The notes beneath the pieces were generated by a model. It had not been told where the DNA came from. It did not search any database and saw only the letters and a list, made by a program, of their open reading frames with translations. Shown here piece by piece: positions 46,187 through 57,746 of a stretch of DNA of 64,000 bases (position 1 is its first letter; the number at the start of each line of letters is the position of its first letter). The DNA is from Tetragonia tetragonoides (lineage: Eukaryota > Streptophyta > Magnoliopsida > Caryophyllales > Aizoaceae). The translations under genes were made by a program, and so were the position numbers. The stretch spans positions 18,140,001-18,204,000 of the forward strand of contig CM076146.1 in NCBI GenBank assembly GCA_038025085.1, written 5' to 3'.

Positions 46187-49033
46187 TGTCACACCTAGTA
46201 ATTTCGTGTTTTGTTTACCGCTTTGCACGAGTTGCATGTTCTATCATTGCATGTTGTTCTGCTAATCGACCTAGATCACAACCGTAGTACACGCATTGCA
46301 TTGTCGTTGTCCTAAAATCGATTTATACCTTCGTATGGGTAAACTCCTTTCGTCGTTGAGAAGTGATTACTTCATGTTTTCAAGTTTCGGGATGAAACTT
46401 CTTTTAAGGAGGGTAGACTGTGATACCCCAATATTTTCTATAATTATAATATCGATTTATAATTCATTTATAAATAGTTTCGGAGATTTAAATCGTATAT
46501 TTATTTAATGATTCGATTTACGCAAATTAAGCCATAATAATATTAATTATTATTATGGGAATTTCGGGATTTATAATTATCAAATAAAGAGATTTAGTTA
46601 AAATGGTTTTGTTTATGAATAAGGCTTATTCATATTGTTTTAATTGGTTTTAATTAGCATTTAATTAGTTTTAATTGCTTTTAATTAGCAATTAAATCAG
46701 AAAATAATCCTAATTCTAGTAGGGTTTGACTTTCCTTGACTAACACCTATTTAAGCTAAGAGATGGGTCAGCTGATCAGTCGCAAAAACTGAGCCAAAAC
46801 CTCACAATTTCTCTCCTGTCTCTCACCCGACTCTCTCTCTCTCTCTCTCTTCTCTCTCTTCTTTCTCTCTCGGCCTCACTGCTGCCGCCCTTCGCCGGAG
46901 AACACCAGGCCACCACCAGGTGAGCCGCACCCCTTTCCCCCTATTTCTTTCTCTCTCTCTTTCCCTTTCTCGCTCTCCCCGTACCCTGCTCTCTCTTCCC
47001 CTCTGTTTCGCGAGCCACGGCTATCGGGCCGTTGCCGCGCCACCAGGCCGCGCCTGGGTGGTCGCCGACAGGCGGCCGACGCCGTTGGGGTCCTTCCCGG
47101 TGCCCCCCTTCCCGCTCAGTCACTCTCTCTTTCTCTCCCCTTCGTTCTCTCCCTCCCTCGCGAACCCTCTCTCTTTCTTTCTCCTAGCCGCCGGTCGCCG
47201 GCGAGCCACCACCACCGACCACGGTGGTCAGAGGGTGTTGATGGTGCTGATGGGTCCGACCCTGGGTCCCTTTGTGGGTGACCGTGGACGAGACTTGCAC
47301 AATAAGTTAGGGTTTCGAATTTGTATTTTTCGTTTTAATTAATTTCGTATTTTCAGTATTTTTCACTAAATTATTTTTATTTTTCTATAATCGTTTGGAA
47401 CTCGAATTCAGATTTTCAAAAGCCTAGATTGGTTGGAATAAATCAAGGATTTTAATAAAAATATTAGTTTACAGTTTCAGTATTGTTTAGATTTTTGTAT
47501 TTATTTATTATGTCTCGGTAATTGTTTTTAATTAGGACCAAACGGACAAGCGTGATCGGGTTGTGATTAGCCAAGTTACCTACTGCTTAGTGAGAATTTT
47601 TTAGGTAAGCGATTATTCCTACCTCTTTTCAAAGCCCCATCAAAACTATTTTGATGTGTCATGTGCTAATTGATTATTATTGTGAATTTAATATGCGAAG
47701 CATGATTAAATTATATCGTCGTTAATTATGAGAATTTGGAATATATTCTTCGCTGTAAATATGATTTATATTGAGTATGATAAGTTTATAAAGTTTCGTT
47801 AATTAATTAGTTCATATGCTAATTAATGTTTAATTATGGCGATGTTGAATTTCTAATATTATTATGATATAATAATATGTGCTATTTGGAATGGGATATT
47901 ATTGAGTGCTAATGAGCACCTACTATTATATTTGTTGGATGTTAATTGTGAAAGTGTAATTTTTTGATATCATGATTTACTGCCGAAGTGCTGCCGAAAT
48001 TTCGTTAGACATATATGAAGCATGACTATTGTTAATATGCCCTTATGTCGTAATCGTCGTTATTATTCATTATCATGAGCATGAAATAAAGTAGTATGTC
48101 GTGGTCTCGTTGTACCACTAGGTCAATCAATGCAAGTATGTGAATTGAATTAAATGAGAATAAGACTCCTAATGGATCCGTAGGAGTAGCCGAGCTATCG
48201 AGACTTATCTAATTGATGTAGTCTAGGGATGTGTGATTCCCAAGTTACTTTTATGGACACCTCGCAGTGTGTTCGGGATGGATCATTCCCCATTGTTTAA
48301 TTCTCTACATATCGATTATTATGTTAGAGGTAGTGTGAGTATACACTAGTGTAAGTTCATGGCATGTCTATATCTATCTATGAACAGTATGGATAATTAC
48401 TGTTCTATTCGCTCTCTTATCTCTCTAATCAAGATGGTTTATCTATTTGTGTTCGAATGATCACTAAAGCAAGAATTGCATGTAATTGAATATCGAGTAT
48501 GCGTGTGCTTGATTGTATGACTACTTGTGCATGCAAATGAATTTCAATGATTCTTCTAAAACCCAGGTAAGGTTTGCGAAAGTGTTTTTACTAGGTATGG
48601 ACGACGTTTATTCAGTTTATCTGATTTTTGTTTCTTTTGGTTCTTCTCTTTTTTTCTGTACCTTGTTTCCGTCACGGAAACCAAAGTGCAGGTGTAGTTT
48701 AGTGAGGACGGTTTGCTAGAAGGTTGAATGTGGGCTGTTTGTTTAGAACTATGGAATTATTGGTTACCTTGGATTATTTGGGACTTTGGTTTGTGCCCTT
48801 GAAGGGAAAGTTGTAATAAAACTATAATAGGCTTAAGACCGCTGGATAGACAACTCTGATATTTATGTTTAATTTTTTTAGATGCTTCCTTTGATACCTA
48901 GTTTCCCTTTCTGCTTAGCATTTACTCCTTAGCGATAAATGTTGCAGTAGCATTCCCCTGGGTCCGTGACAGTTCCATGGTGTCGAGTCGTGGATAGTTC
49001 CCTGAAAATTGTTGGGAATTCGGGGGTGTTACA
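46187..49033 (+). repeat. 5' LTR of the plus-strand Tekay-like element
   Basis: 2847 bp. The first 232 bp (46187-46418) correspond to sequence that lies outside the LTR in the related minus-strand element; they end in an internal polypurine tract aaggagggtagac (46406-46418). A TATA-like tatttaag (46748-46755) precedes a CT-rich leader. A frame of 140 codons (46920-47342, GTG start, rich in Ser/Leu/Pro from CT repeats) recurs with equal length in the other LTR. Confidence 0.92.
46748..46925 (+). promoter_or_regulatory. LTR promoter, leader and consensus splice donor
   Basis: tatttaag, then about 80 bases later a CT-rich leader, ending in caccaccag|gtgagc with GT at 46920-46921. This fits the plant 5' splice-site consensus. 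The same donor sits at 55473-55474 in the other LTR. Together with acceptor-like sites before ORF1 and gag it could yield spliced RNAs. Confidence 0.5.
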
Positions 49034-49035
49034 AA

Positions 49036-49048
49036 TGGTATCAGAGCC
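49036..49048 (+). promoter_or_regulatory. Primer binding site for initiator tRNA-Met
   Basis: TGGTATCAGAGCC starts two bases after the LTR end. It is a full match to the standard initiator-tRNA-Met site of plant LTR retrotransposons. Confidence 0.95.
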
Positions 49049-49223
49049 TTAGGTTTAAAAGGTTGCATAGGTTTAATAAATGAACTAATAAAGATTAGTT
49101 TCATTATGGGAAAATAAAATATAATTAAAGCCGTTGAGCGTAGTAGTCGTAGAAGCTAGAAATTACTTGAAATCACCTTAATTGTGATTTAAATGTTCTT
49201 ATTGTTTGATTTCCCTTTTGTAG

Positions 49224-49964
49224 ATGACAATTACTCGATTGACCGCGATGAAATCGACTAGAGGTAGAAAACCGGGAGCGATGATCGTAAAACCCGAGAA
49301 CGAGGTGGAGTATGTAGACATCTCCGATAGTGAGCCTACACACGGCGAGCGTGACGAGGCCGCGGCTGCCCTTGTGGTGCAAGGCAATGGCGCGCACGAG
49401 GTGGACCAACCCGCGCCTGATGCTCGTGACGATGACATTCCAATAGAGCCTAATCACGACTTGGATGCTAGCGAGGATCTTGATTTTGAAGAGGAACCTA
49501 CCGAGTCCGAACTTGAGGCTGACGATGCTCCTGCTGACGAGCCAAGCGTTGAGCCTAACTCTCTGGATCTAGAGATGCGATTTGAGTATGGAGTTGGAGT
49601 CCCTGATTCACCTAGCATGCCAGACTTAGAGGATATTGGTGATGCAAGCGGCAACAAATCTGTACCTCCTTCGCCTACTGCTGATGTGTCTCCTCCTGTG
49701 GAGCCTTTCTTTGCCACTGATGCCGAGCTAGATGAAATCCGTGCCGACATTGATCAAGCATTCACTACGATCGAGCGTTACGAATATGAGAACCGTACGA
49801 GGATACACCAAGATTTCTGGGTAGAACTCTTACTAGCTGGCTTACCCAACCTACATCCTTGGAGAGGTCTCAAGGAGAAGTATGATGATGTGGTACTGAG
49901 GAGTGGCTACATCAACGATTGGAAGTATGGAAAAGGCAATCGTTGGGCGCTGACTTTTCAATAA
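49224..49964 (+). CDS. ORF1: acidic protein of unknown function upstream of gag
   Basis: 246 codons without interruption, starting MTITRLTAMKSTRGRKPG. A short basic N-terminus leads into a long acidic, Pro/Ala-containing region (about residues 27-150; LDASEDLDFEEEPTESELEA). A Pro/Ser stretch (VPPSPTADVSPPVEP) and a conserved-looking block follow (DAELDEIRADIDQAFTTIER, then DFWVELLLAGLPNLHPW). The relic at 3588/19196 matches it and extends about 90 residues further, so this C-terminus is probably truncated. The ATG directly follows ttcccttttgtag, a strong 3' splice-site match. No known domain is recognised. It may be expressed from a spliced RNA; role unknown. Confidence 0.6.
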   Translation: MTITRLTAMKSTRGRKPGAMIVKPENEVEYVDISDSEPTHGERDEAAAALVVQGNGAHEVDQPAPDARDDDIPIEPNHDLDASEDLDFEEEPTESELEADDAPADEPSVEPNSLDLEMRFEYGVGVPDSPSMPDLEDIGDASGNKSVPPSPTADVSPPVEPFFATDAELDEIRADIDQAFTTIERYEYENRTRIHQDFWVELLLAGLPNLHPWRGLKEKYDDVVLRSGYINDWKYGKGNRWALTFQ

Positions 49965-50267
49965 TAGTATGGAGCCTCTTTATGTGCATTACGAACATCT
50001 TTGTCTATTCATGTGAAACCTACATGTCTAAAGTGTATTGTATGCCTATCGAACTATTATGCATGAGAACCGAGAACAATAAAGCAAGTATGTTGCTTAG
50101 ACCTACAATGTAAGGCCGATGTTTGAAACTTATATGCTATATCCTAAATGTCAAGAGAAATGTTTCAATTACAACCTATTTCTCTCAATTAGACCGAAAA
50201 GGGTCGAGATGTGCAAATTGTGTGAATGGTGTTCATACCATTACTTTTATATTCTTAGATTGCGAAA
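49965..50267 (+). other. ORF1-gag spacer with acceptor-like site
   Basis: About 300 bases ending ttacttttatattcttag (AG at 50257-50258), nine bases before the gag ATG at 50268. Matching arrangements occur at 20700-20721 and on the minus strand at 12374-12400. Confidence 0.5.
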
Positions 50268-51188
50268 ATGTCAACCAACGCCGATAGAATCGCTAGACTC
50301 GAGGATGGTCTGACCGACGTGGTCGAAATCATGGCATGACAAATGGCACGCCAAGAAGAACTGGAAACCGCACAAGCCTCTGCAGCGCGTAGTTTTCGAG
50401 ATTTTGACGCTCTTAAACCTCCTACGTTAGAAGGTGGTGTCGATCCAACAAAGCTGAAAACTTGGATCATCGAGTTCGAGAAGTTGTTTCTGGCTACAAA
50501 TCGGCCTAACAACATGAAAGTTAGCTCTGCAACGTACTATCTGAAGGGTGAAGCTAACAAGTGGTGGAACGATGTGCGAACTGATTTGCTTGCAACGCCG
50601 AACTTTAATTGGGATCGCTTTAAGGTAGCCATTCATGCTAGATTTTATCCTAGTGCTCTACGATGCCTGAAGCAGCGTGAGTTTGAAGGGTTAAGCTAAG
50701 ACAAGCTGTCTGTGGCCGAGTATGCTGCCAAGTTCAATGAGCTTGCTATTTTTGCTCCTAACCTGCTAACAACTGAAGCTGTGCGAATCGAAAGCTTCGA
50801 GGACACACTGAAATGGGATATTCAATGTTTTGTCGCTGGACAATCTATCACTTTTCAGGAATACTATGACAAGGCCCTGAACCAGGAGAGGATTGTTGGA
50901 CGTCGTGACACACATTTGGGAAAGAACAAGCGCGACGAAGGCAATCCATCGCAATCGAATAACGGCGATAAGAGGCCAAGACCGAATGGCAACAACACCT
51001 ACCAAGGTGGTCAGAATCACAATGCGAATAGAAATCATGACTCGAATAGTCATCGAGCTACGATAATGGCCAGAAGGAATACGGCTTGTACCCGCTGTAA
51101 CAAGACGCATGCTGGTAAGAACTGCCGAGGTGACGTGTTGCAATGCTATGAGTGCAAAAAACCGGGTCACAAAGCTTCTGAATGTTGA
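50268..51188 (+). pseudogene. gag of the plus-strand Tekay-like element
   Basis: One frame from MSTNADRIARLEDGLTDVVE to the zinc knuckle, broken by stops at 50337-50339, 50697-50699 and 51186-51188. The capsid region shows FDALKPPTLEGGVDPTKLKT, YYLKGEANKWWNDVR and FKVAIHARFYP. A hydrophilic, asparagine-rich region follows, and then two cysteine-rich pieces: CTRCNKTHAGKNC and the CCHC knuckle CYECKKPGHKASEC, complete in its ligands. The third stop comes directly after the knuckle. Gag forms the particle and binds RNA. The frame continues into protease without a shift, so Gag-Pol was a single polyprotein. Confidence 0.92.
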
Positions 51189-52334
51189 AGCCGAGGTAGG
51201 AATGGTAATGGGCAGAACCGCGATAACAACTACAATCGTGGTTGGAATAACAATGGATATCGTGGTAATGGTGGTAACTACCGTGGAAATGGGGGTTACA
51301 ACAACAACAACAATAGAGGATTTAATGGTAGAATCTTTGTGATGAATCTCAATGAAGCAGAAGCAAACCCGAACGTGATCGCTGGTACTTTTCTTGTTCA
51401 TTCTTTTCCCGCTTTTGTTTTGTTTGATAGTGGTGCGACGCATTTTGTTCTTTCTAAGTGCTTTGCATCTAAGATAGGATTAGAACCTAGTTCTGTGTAT
51501 AGTGCAAATATGAGGATGCCAGATGGATCGATCGCTAAGTGTAAAGCGTTGAATGAAAAGTGTCCGATTAGGATAGCTGGTTCCGATTTACCCGCGGATT
51601 TGATTCAGATGGATTTGAAGGACTTTGATGTGATATTGGGAATGGATTGGTTAGCCAAGTATAGGTCTAAATTAGAGTGCTTTGAACAACGCGTTTCTTT
51701 GCGAGGACCTAAAGGTAAGAGGATCACTTACCGAGGAGTTGTGGTCAAGCCTAAGCTGAAGGTGATGGCTACTATGAAGGTTAAAGAGTGCATGAATAAG
51801 GGTGAAGCGATTTACCTTTGTCATGTGGTGGATACGAGTCGCGAGACGGAAGCTCCGCAGCCTATTCCTGTAGTTTCCGAGTATGCTGACGTTTTTCCCG
51901 AAGAGATTCCTGGAATGCCTCCGCAACGCATTATCGACTTTACGATCGAGCTTGCTCCAGGTTCTGCACCAATTTCAAAAGCACCGTATCGTATGGCACC
52001 TGCTGAGATGAAGGAACTGAAAACACAACTTGAGGATTTGTTACAAAAGGGATACATACGTCCGAGTGTATTGCCTTGGGGTGCTCCTGTTTTGTTTGTA
52101 CGGAAGAAGAATGGTAGTATGAGACTGTGCATCGACCACCGCGAGTTAAACAAGATTACGATCAAGAATAGATACCCACTTCCCCGAATTGACGATCTGT
52201 TTGACCAACTGCGTGGTGCGCCAATTTTCTCAAAGATAGTCCTGCGATCAGGATACCATCAGTTGAGGATCTCTGAGCCTGATATTGCGAAGACAGCGTT
52301 TAGGCAAGGTATGGGCACTACGAGTTCACTGTGA
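51189..52334 (+). pseudogene. Protease and N-terminal reverse transcriptase
   Basis: In the gag frame, after a Gly/Asn-rich linker, the aspartic protease shows [20 protein letters not shown], with the catalytic aspartate at 51426-51428, and [21 protein letters not shown] linker ([20 protein letters not shown]) leads to reverse transcriptase motifs ([60 protein letters not shown]). The frame is lost near 52306 by a one-base deletion, so the end GMGTTSSL is out of frame. Protease itself looks intact. Confidence 0.92.
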
Positions 52335-53300
52335 TGTCTTTTGGGTTGACAAATGCGCCTGCAAAGTTTATGGACTTGATGAACCGTACGTTCCAGCCCT
52401 ACCTAGACCAGTTTGTTGTAGTCTTTATCGATGATATTCTGGTTTACTCGAAGAACGCCGAGGAGCATGAGCAAAATCTACGTACTGCTTTGGAGATTCT
52501 GCGAAGACATCAACTTTACGCCAAGTTGTCTAAGTGTGTGTTTTGGTTAGACACGGTATCTTTCTTAGGAGACGTGGTGTCTAAGGATGGAGTGGTCGTA
52601 GATCCAGAGAAGATTTGAGCTATTACAGATTGGCCAAGACCAACGACCGTGACCGAAGTTTGAAGTTTTCTTGGACTTGCTGGATATTATAGACGATTTG
52701 TGGAAGGTTTCTCAAAGATTGCGCAGCCAATCACGAATTTGATGAAGAAAACGACAAAGTTTGTATGGTCCGACAAGTGTGAGACTGCTTTCCAAGAGTT
52801 GAAGAAACGTCTTACAAGTGCACCTATTTTGACATTGCCATAGGAACAAAAGGATATGAGGTCTACAGTGACGCATCTAAGCATGGCTTAAGGTGTGTCT
52901 TGATGCAACATGGAAAGGTCGTGGCTTACGCCTCACGACAACTGAAGAAGCATGAAGACAACTATCCTACGCACGATCTAGAATTTTCTGCTGTCGTATT
53001 TGCGTTGAAGATTTGGCGACATTACCTGTATGTTCCGCAGTTAAGATGTTTACTGATCACAGGAGTCTCAAGTATATCTTTACGCAAAAAGAGTTGAACA
53101 TGCGCCAAAGGAGATGGCTAGAACTTTTGACAGAGTACGACATCGATATCCAGTACCATGAGGGTAAAGCGAACCTAGTCGCTGATGCTTTGAGTATGAA
53201 GACTCGACATTCATTAAACACTGCTTTAGTGCTTCCTAATGAGATCATACGTGACTTGCAAAGTCTCGAGGTGGAGATTGTGTTTCAAGGTGACGTTTAA
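52331..53300 (+). pseudogene. Reverse transcriptase core and RNase H
   Basis: Second frame with [19 protein letters not shown] and the catalytic box [11 protein letters not shown] (about 52433-52445), then thumb and connection motifs. A stop lies at 52616-52618 and another in SFLGLAGYYRRFVEGFSK's upstream codon. Frame changes near 52845, 52890 and 53030 pass through RNase [39 protein letters not shown] and [11 protein letters not shown] stop at 53298-53300 precedes the integrase part in the same frame. Catalytic residues of both enzymes are visible but in separate frames. Confidence 0.9.
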
Positions 53301-54790
53301 TGTACCTTAGCACATATGATTGTTCGACCAACACTGCTTGAAGGGATCAAAGATAAACAAAGTGGTGATGAGGATCTTCAGCGGATTCTAAACCACAAAG
53401 ACGAGGGTAGGTCCGAAGACTTCACTTTGGGCCAAGATGGAATTATGAGATTTCGAGAACGTGTTTGCGTACCCAATGACCCAGATATCAAAAGTCATAT
53501 TCTGGGTAAAGCTCATAATACACCGTATTCTGTACATCCTGGTGGAGATAAGCTTTACAAAGATCTTTGCCAAGTGTTCTGGTGGAAAGGCTTGAAACAA
53601 GATGTCGCTGAGTTCGTAGCGAAGTGTTTGACATGTCAGAAAGTCAAGATCGAGCACAAGAGACCGGGTGGAATGGTACAATCACTGGAAGTTCCTACAT
53701 GGAAATGGAATTCGATTTCTATGGATTTTGTCATGGGTTTACCTGTGACACAAAAGAAGAACAACGCCATTTGGGTGGTTGTAGATCGTTTGACGAAGGT
53801 CGCAAGATTTATTCCTATGCACGACACTTGGGAAATGGAGAAACTGGCTGACACGTATGTCAAGGAAGTCATGAGACTTCATGGTGTACCTGAAGATATT
53901 GTTTCTGATAGAGACTCGAGATTTCTCTCTAACTTTTGGCAGAAGTTACAAGAAGCTTTGGAAGCAAATTGAAGTTTAGTAGTGCTTTTCATCCTGCAAC
54001 AGATGTCCAGACGGAAAGGACAATCCAGACTCTAGAGGATATGCTTCGAGCGTGTGCCCCTGAATACCAAGGTTCGTGGGATAAACACATTCCGTTGATC
54101 GAATTTTCTTACAACAATAGCTATCATTCAAGTATTGATCGAGCGCCATATGAAGCCTTGTATGGTAGGAAGTGTAGATCGCCTGTATGCTGGAACGACA
54201 TTAGCGAGACTGCAGTTTTGGGTCCTGATATGATCCAGCAGACTGTCGACATTGTGAAGGTGATTCAGACGAAGATGCGAAGTGCACAAGATCGCCAGAA
54301 ATCATATGCAGATAGAGGTCGTAGACCTGAAGAATTTGAGGTGGGAAGCAAGGTACTTTTGCGAGTATCTCCTACCATGGGTGTTATGCATTTTGGTCGT
54401 AAGGGGAAGTTAAGTCCTCGTTACATTGGACCTTACGAGATCCTAGAGAGGATTAGTGAAGTTGCTTATCGTCTATCTTTACTTGTGGAACATGAGAAAG
54501 TCCACAATGTCTTTCACGTCTCTCAATGGAAGCGATACGTACATGATCCAACTCATGTCGTTCAACCTGAAACGATCGAACTTGACGAGAGTTTGACATA
54601 TGAAGAACGTCCGATCGAGATCACCGACCGCAAAGAGCGCTCGACTCGCACAAAGACTATTCCAATTGTGAAAGTTATTTGGTCCCGTCATGGTCAAGAA
54701 GAGGCAACATGGGAAGCTGAATCCATGATGCGCGAGAAGTACCCAGAACTCTTTCTCGAAGGTACTAATTCCATTCGAGTTTCCGGATGA
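53301..54790 (+). pseudogene. Integrase with chromodomain
   Basis: HHCC domain (HNTPYSVHPGGDKLYKDL and CLTCQK), catalytic aspartates at about 53724 (SMDFVMGLP) and 53907 (VSDRDSRFLSNFW), and the glutamate of QTER near 54014, spacing D-D-35-E. A one-base deletion near 53955 shifts the frame between the second aspartate and the glutamate. The GPY/F-type domain follows (RYIGPYEILERISEVAYR). The C-terminal chromodomain is complete (LTYEERPIEI, TKTIPIVKVIWSRHG, EEATWEAESMMREKYPELF) and ends at the natural stop 54788-54790. This chromodomain form is typical of Tekay-clade elements and thought to guide insertion into heterochromatin. Confidence 0.94.
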
Positions 54791-54800
54791 ACCCCATTTT

Positions 54801-55044
54801 AAGGAGGGTAGAATGTCACACGAAGTAATTTCGTGTTTTGTTTACCGCTTTGCACGAGTTGCATGTTCTAGCATTGCATGCTGCACTACTAATCGACCTA
54901 GATCACAACCGTAGTACACGCATTGCATTGTCGTTGTCCTAAAATCGATTTATACATTCGTATAGGTAAACTCGTTTCGTCGTTGAGAAGTGATTACTTC
55001 ATGTTTCAAGTTTCGGGACGAAACTTCTTTTAAGGAGGGTAGAA
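54801..55044 (+). promoter_or_regulatory. Two polypurine tracts 231 bp apart
   Basis: aaggagggtagaa occurs at 54801-54813, directly before the 3' LTR start TGTCACAC, and again at 55032-55044, inside the LTR, directly before TGTGATACC. The second is where the LTRs of related copies (57747 and, in equivalent form, the minus-strand element) begin. Confidence 0.8.
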
Positions 55045-57600
55045 TGTGATACCCTAATATTTTCTATAATTATAATATCAATTTATAATTCATTTATAAA
55101 TAGTTTCGGAGATTTATTATTATGGGAATTTCGGGATTTATAATTATCAAATTGAGGGATTTAGTTGAAATGGTTTTGTTTATGAATAAGGCTTATTCAT
55201 ATTATTTTAATTGGTTTTAATTAGCATTTAATTAGTTTTAATTATTTTTAATTAGCAATTAAATAAGAAAATAATCCTAATTCAATTAGGGTTTGACTTT
55301 CCTTGAATAAGTACCTATTTAAGCTAAGAGATGGGCCAGTTGATCAGTTGCAAAAACTGAGCCAAAACCTCACCATTTCTCTCCTCTCTCTCACCCGACT
55401 CTCTCTCTCTCTTCTCTCTCTCTCGGCCTCACTGTTACCGCCCTTCGCCCGAGAACACCAGGCCACCACCAGGTGAGCCACTCCCCTTTCCCTCTATTTC
55501 TTTCTCTCTCTCTTTCCCTTTCTCTCTCTCCCCGTACCCTGCTCTCTCTTCCCCTCTGTTTCGCGGGCCACGGCTGTCAGGCCGCTGCCGCGCCACCAAG
55601 CTGCACCGGGGTGGTCGCCGGCAGGCGGCCGACGCCGTTGGGGTACTTCCCGGTGTCCTCCTTCCCGCTCAGTCGCTCTCTCTTTCTCTCCCCTTCGTAC
55701 TCTCCCTCCCTCGCGAACCCTCTCTCTTTCTCTCTCCTGGCCGCCGGTCGTTGGCGAGCCACCACCACCGACCACGGTGGTCATGGGGTGGTGATGGTGC
55801 TGATGGGTCCAACCATGGGTCCCCTTGTGAGTGATCGTGGTCGAGACTTGCACAATAAGTTAGGGTTTCGAATTTGTATTTTTCGTTTTAATTAATTTTG
55901 TATTTTCAGTATTTTTAAATAATTATTTTTATTTTTCTGTACTCATTTGTAACCCGAATCCTGATTTTCAAAAGCCTAGATTTGTTGGAATAAATCAAGA
56001 AATTTAATAAAAATATTATTTTACAGTTTCAGTACTGTTTGGATTTTCGTATTTATTAATTATATCTCGGTAATTATTTTTAATTAGGACCAAACGGACA
56101 AGCGTGATCGGGTTGTGATTAGCCAAGTTACCTACTACTTAGTGAGAATTTGTTAGGTAAGCGATTGTGCCTACCTCTTTCCAAAGCCCCATCAAAACTA
56201 TTTTGATGTGTTATGTGCTAATTGATTATTATTGTGAATTTAATTTGCGAAGCATGATTAAGTTATATCGTCGTTAATTATGAGAATTTGAAATATATTC
56301 TTCGCTCTAAATATGATTTATATTGTGTATGATAAGTTTATAAAGTTTCGTTAATTAATTAGTTCATATGCTAATTAATGTTTAATTATGGCGATGTTGA
56401 ATTTCTAATATTATTATGATATAATAATATGTGCTATTTGGAATGGGATATTATTGAGTGCTAATGAGCACCTACTATTATATTTGTTGGATTTTAATTG
56501 TGAAAGTATAATTTTTGGATATCATGATTTACTGCCGAAGTGCTGCCGAAATTTCGTTAGACATATATGAAGCATGACTATTGTTAATATGCCCTTATGT
56601 CGTAATCGTCGTTATTATTATTCATTATCATGAGCATGAAATGAAGTAGTATGTCGTGGTCTCGTTGTACCACTAGGCCAATCAATGCAAGTATGTGAAT
56701 TGAATTAAATGAGAATAAGACTCCTAATGGATCCGTAGGAGTAGCCGAGCTATCGAGACTTATCTAATTGATGTAGTCTAGGGATGTGTGATTCCCAAGT
56801 TACTTTTATGGACACCTCGCAGTGTGTTCGGGACGGATCATTCCCCATTGTTTAATTCTCTACATATCGATTATTATGTTAGAGGTAGTGTGAGTATACA
56901 CTAGCGTAAGTCCATGGCATGTCTATATCTATCTATGAACAGTATGGGTAATCGCTATTCTATTCGCTCTCTTATCTCTCTAATCAAGATGGTTTATCTA
57001 TTTGTGTTTGAATGATCACTAAAGCAAGAATTGCATGTAATTGAATATCGAGTATGCGTGTGCTTGATTGTATGACTACTTGTGCATGCAAATGAATTTC
57101 AATTACTCTTCTAAAACCCAGGTAAGGTTTGCGAATGTGTTTTTACTGGGTATGGACGACGTTTATTCAGTTTATCTGATTTTTGTTTCTTTTGTTTCTT
57201 CTCTTTTCTTCTGTACCTTGTTTCCGTCACGGAAATCAAACTGCAGGTGTAGCTGAGTGAGGACGGTTTGCTGGAAGGTTGAATGTGGGCTGTTTGTTTA
57301 GAACTATGGAATTATTGGTTACCTTGGATTATTTGGGACTTTGGTTTGGGCCCTTGAAGGCAAAGTTGTAATAAAACTATAATGGACTTAAGACCGCTGG
57401 ATAGACAACTCTGATATTTATGTTTAATTTGTTTAGATGCTTCCTTTGATACCTAGTTTTCCTTTCTGCTTAGCATTTACTCCTTAGCGATAAATGTTGC
57501 AGTAGCATTCCCCTGGGTCCGTGACGGTCCCGTGGTGTCGAGTTGTGCACAGCGACGTCGATAGTTCCCTGGAAATTGTTGCGAATTCGGGGCTGTTACA
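54814..57600 (+). repeat. 3' LTR of the plus-strand Tekay-like element
   Basis: 2787 bp, TGTCACACG to GGCTGTTACA. It matches 46187-49033 with scattered changes, a deletion of about 70 bases near 55111 and a small insertion near 57545-57560. Leader donor gtgagc at 55473. The 140-codon LTR frame (55473-55895) is still open. Confidence 0.92.
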
Positions 57601-57746
57601 CTGAGCTTCCCCCTCTTTCTTCCGAACTTGAGATCTTGTATTTACTATTTTTGCTAAATAGCCTACAGTTCAGGTACTAACTCCTGAGGGTTCAAATTAA
57701 ATTACTTGCCTAATTATTTATTTTCTAGTAGTCATAATGTAGATAT

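Larger units (their letters stand above)
46187..57600 (+). mobile_element. Full-length Tekay-like chromovirus element, plus strand
   Basis: LTRs 46187-49033 and 54814-57600 are flanked by a perfect 5 bp duplication, CTGAG (46182-46186 and 57601-57605). The internal order is tRNA-Met primer site, ORF1, gag, protease, reverse transcriptase, RNase H, integrase, chromodomain, polypurine tract. The chromodomain and long LTRs place it near Tekay/Del. It has three stops in gag, further stops in pol and single-base frameshifts, so it is defective. The LTRs are similar but have a deletion of about 70 bases in one (near 55111). Unlike the solo LTR at 57747, its LTRs start TGTCACAC, 232 bp upstream of the usual TGTGATACC. 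Confidence 0.93.

Noticed and set aside
46187..46430. Truncated tandem second element ahead of the 5' LTR
   Set aside because: The segment looks like the end of an internal region, but the CTGAG duplications show that both LTRs start with it, so it is a 5' LTR extension.
50766..51443. 225-residue minus-strand frame with Val/Ile/Thr repeats
   Set aside because: Complement of the asparagine/glycine-rich nucleocapsid linker of gag.
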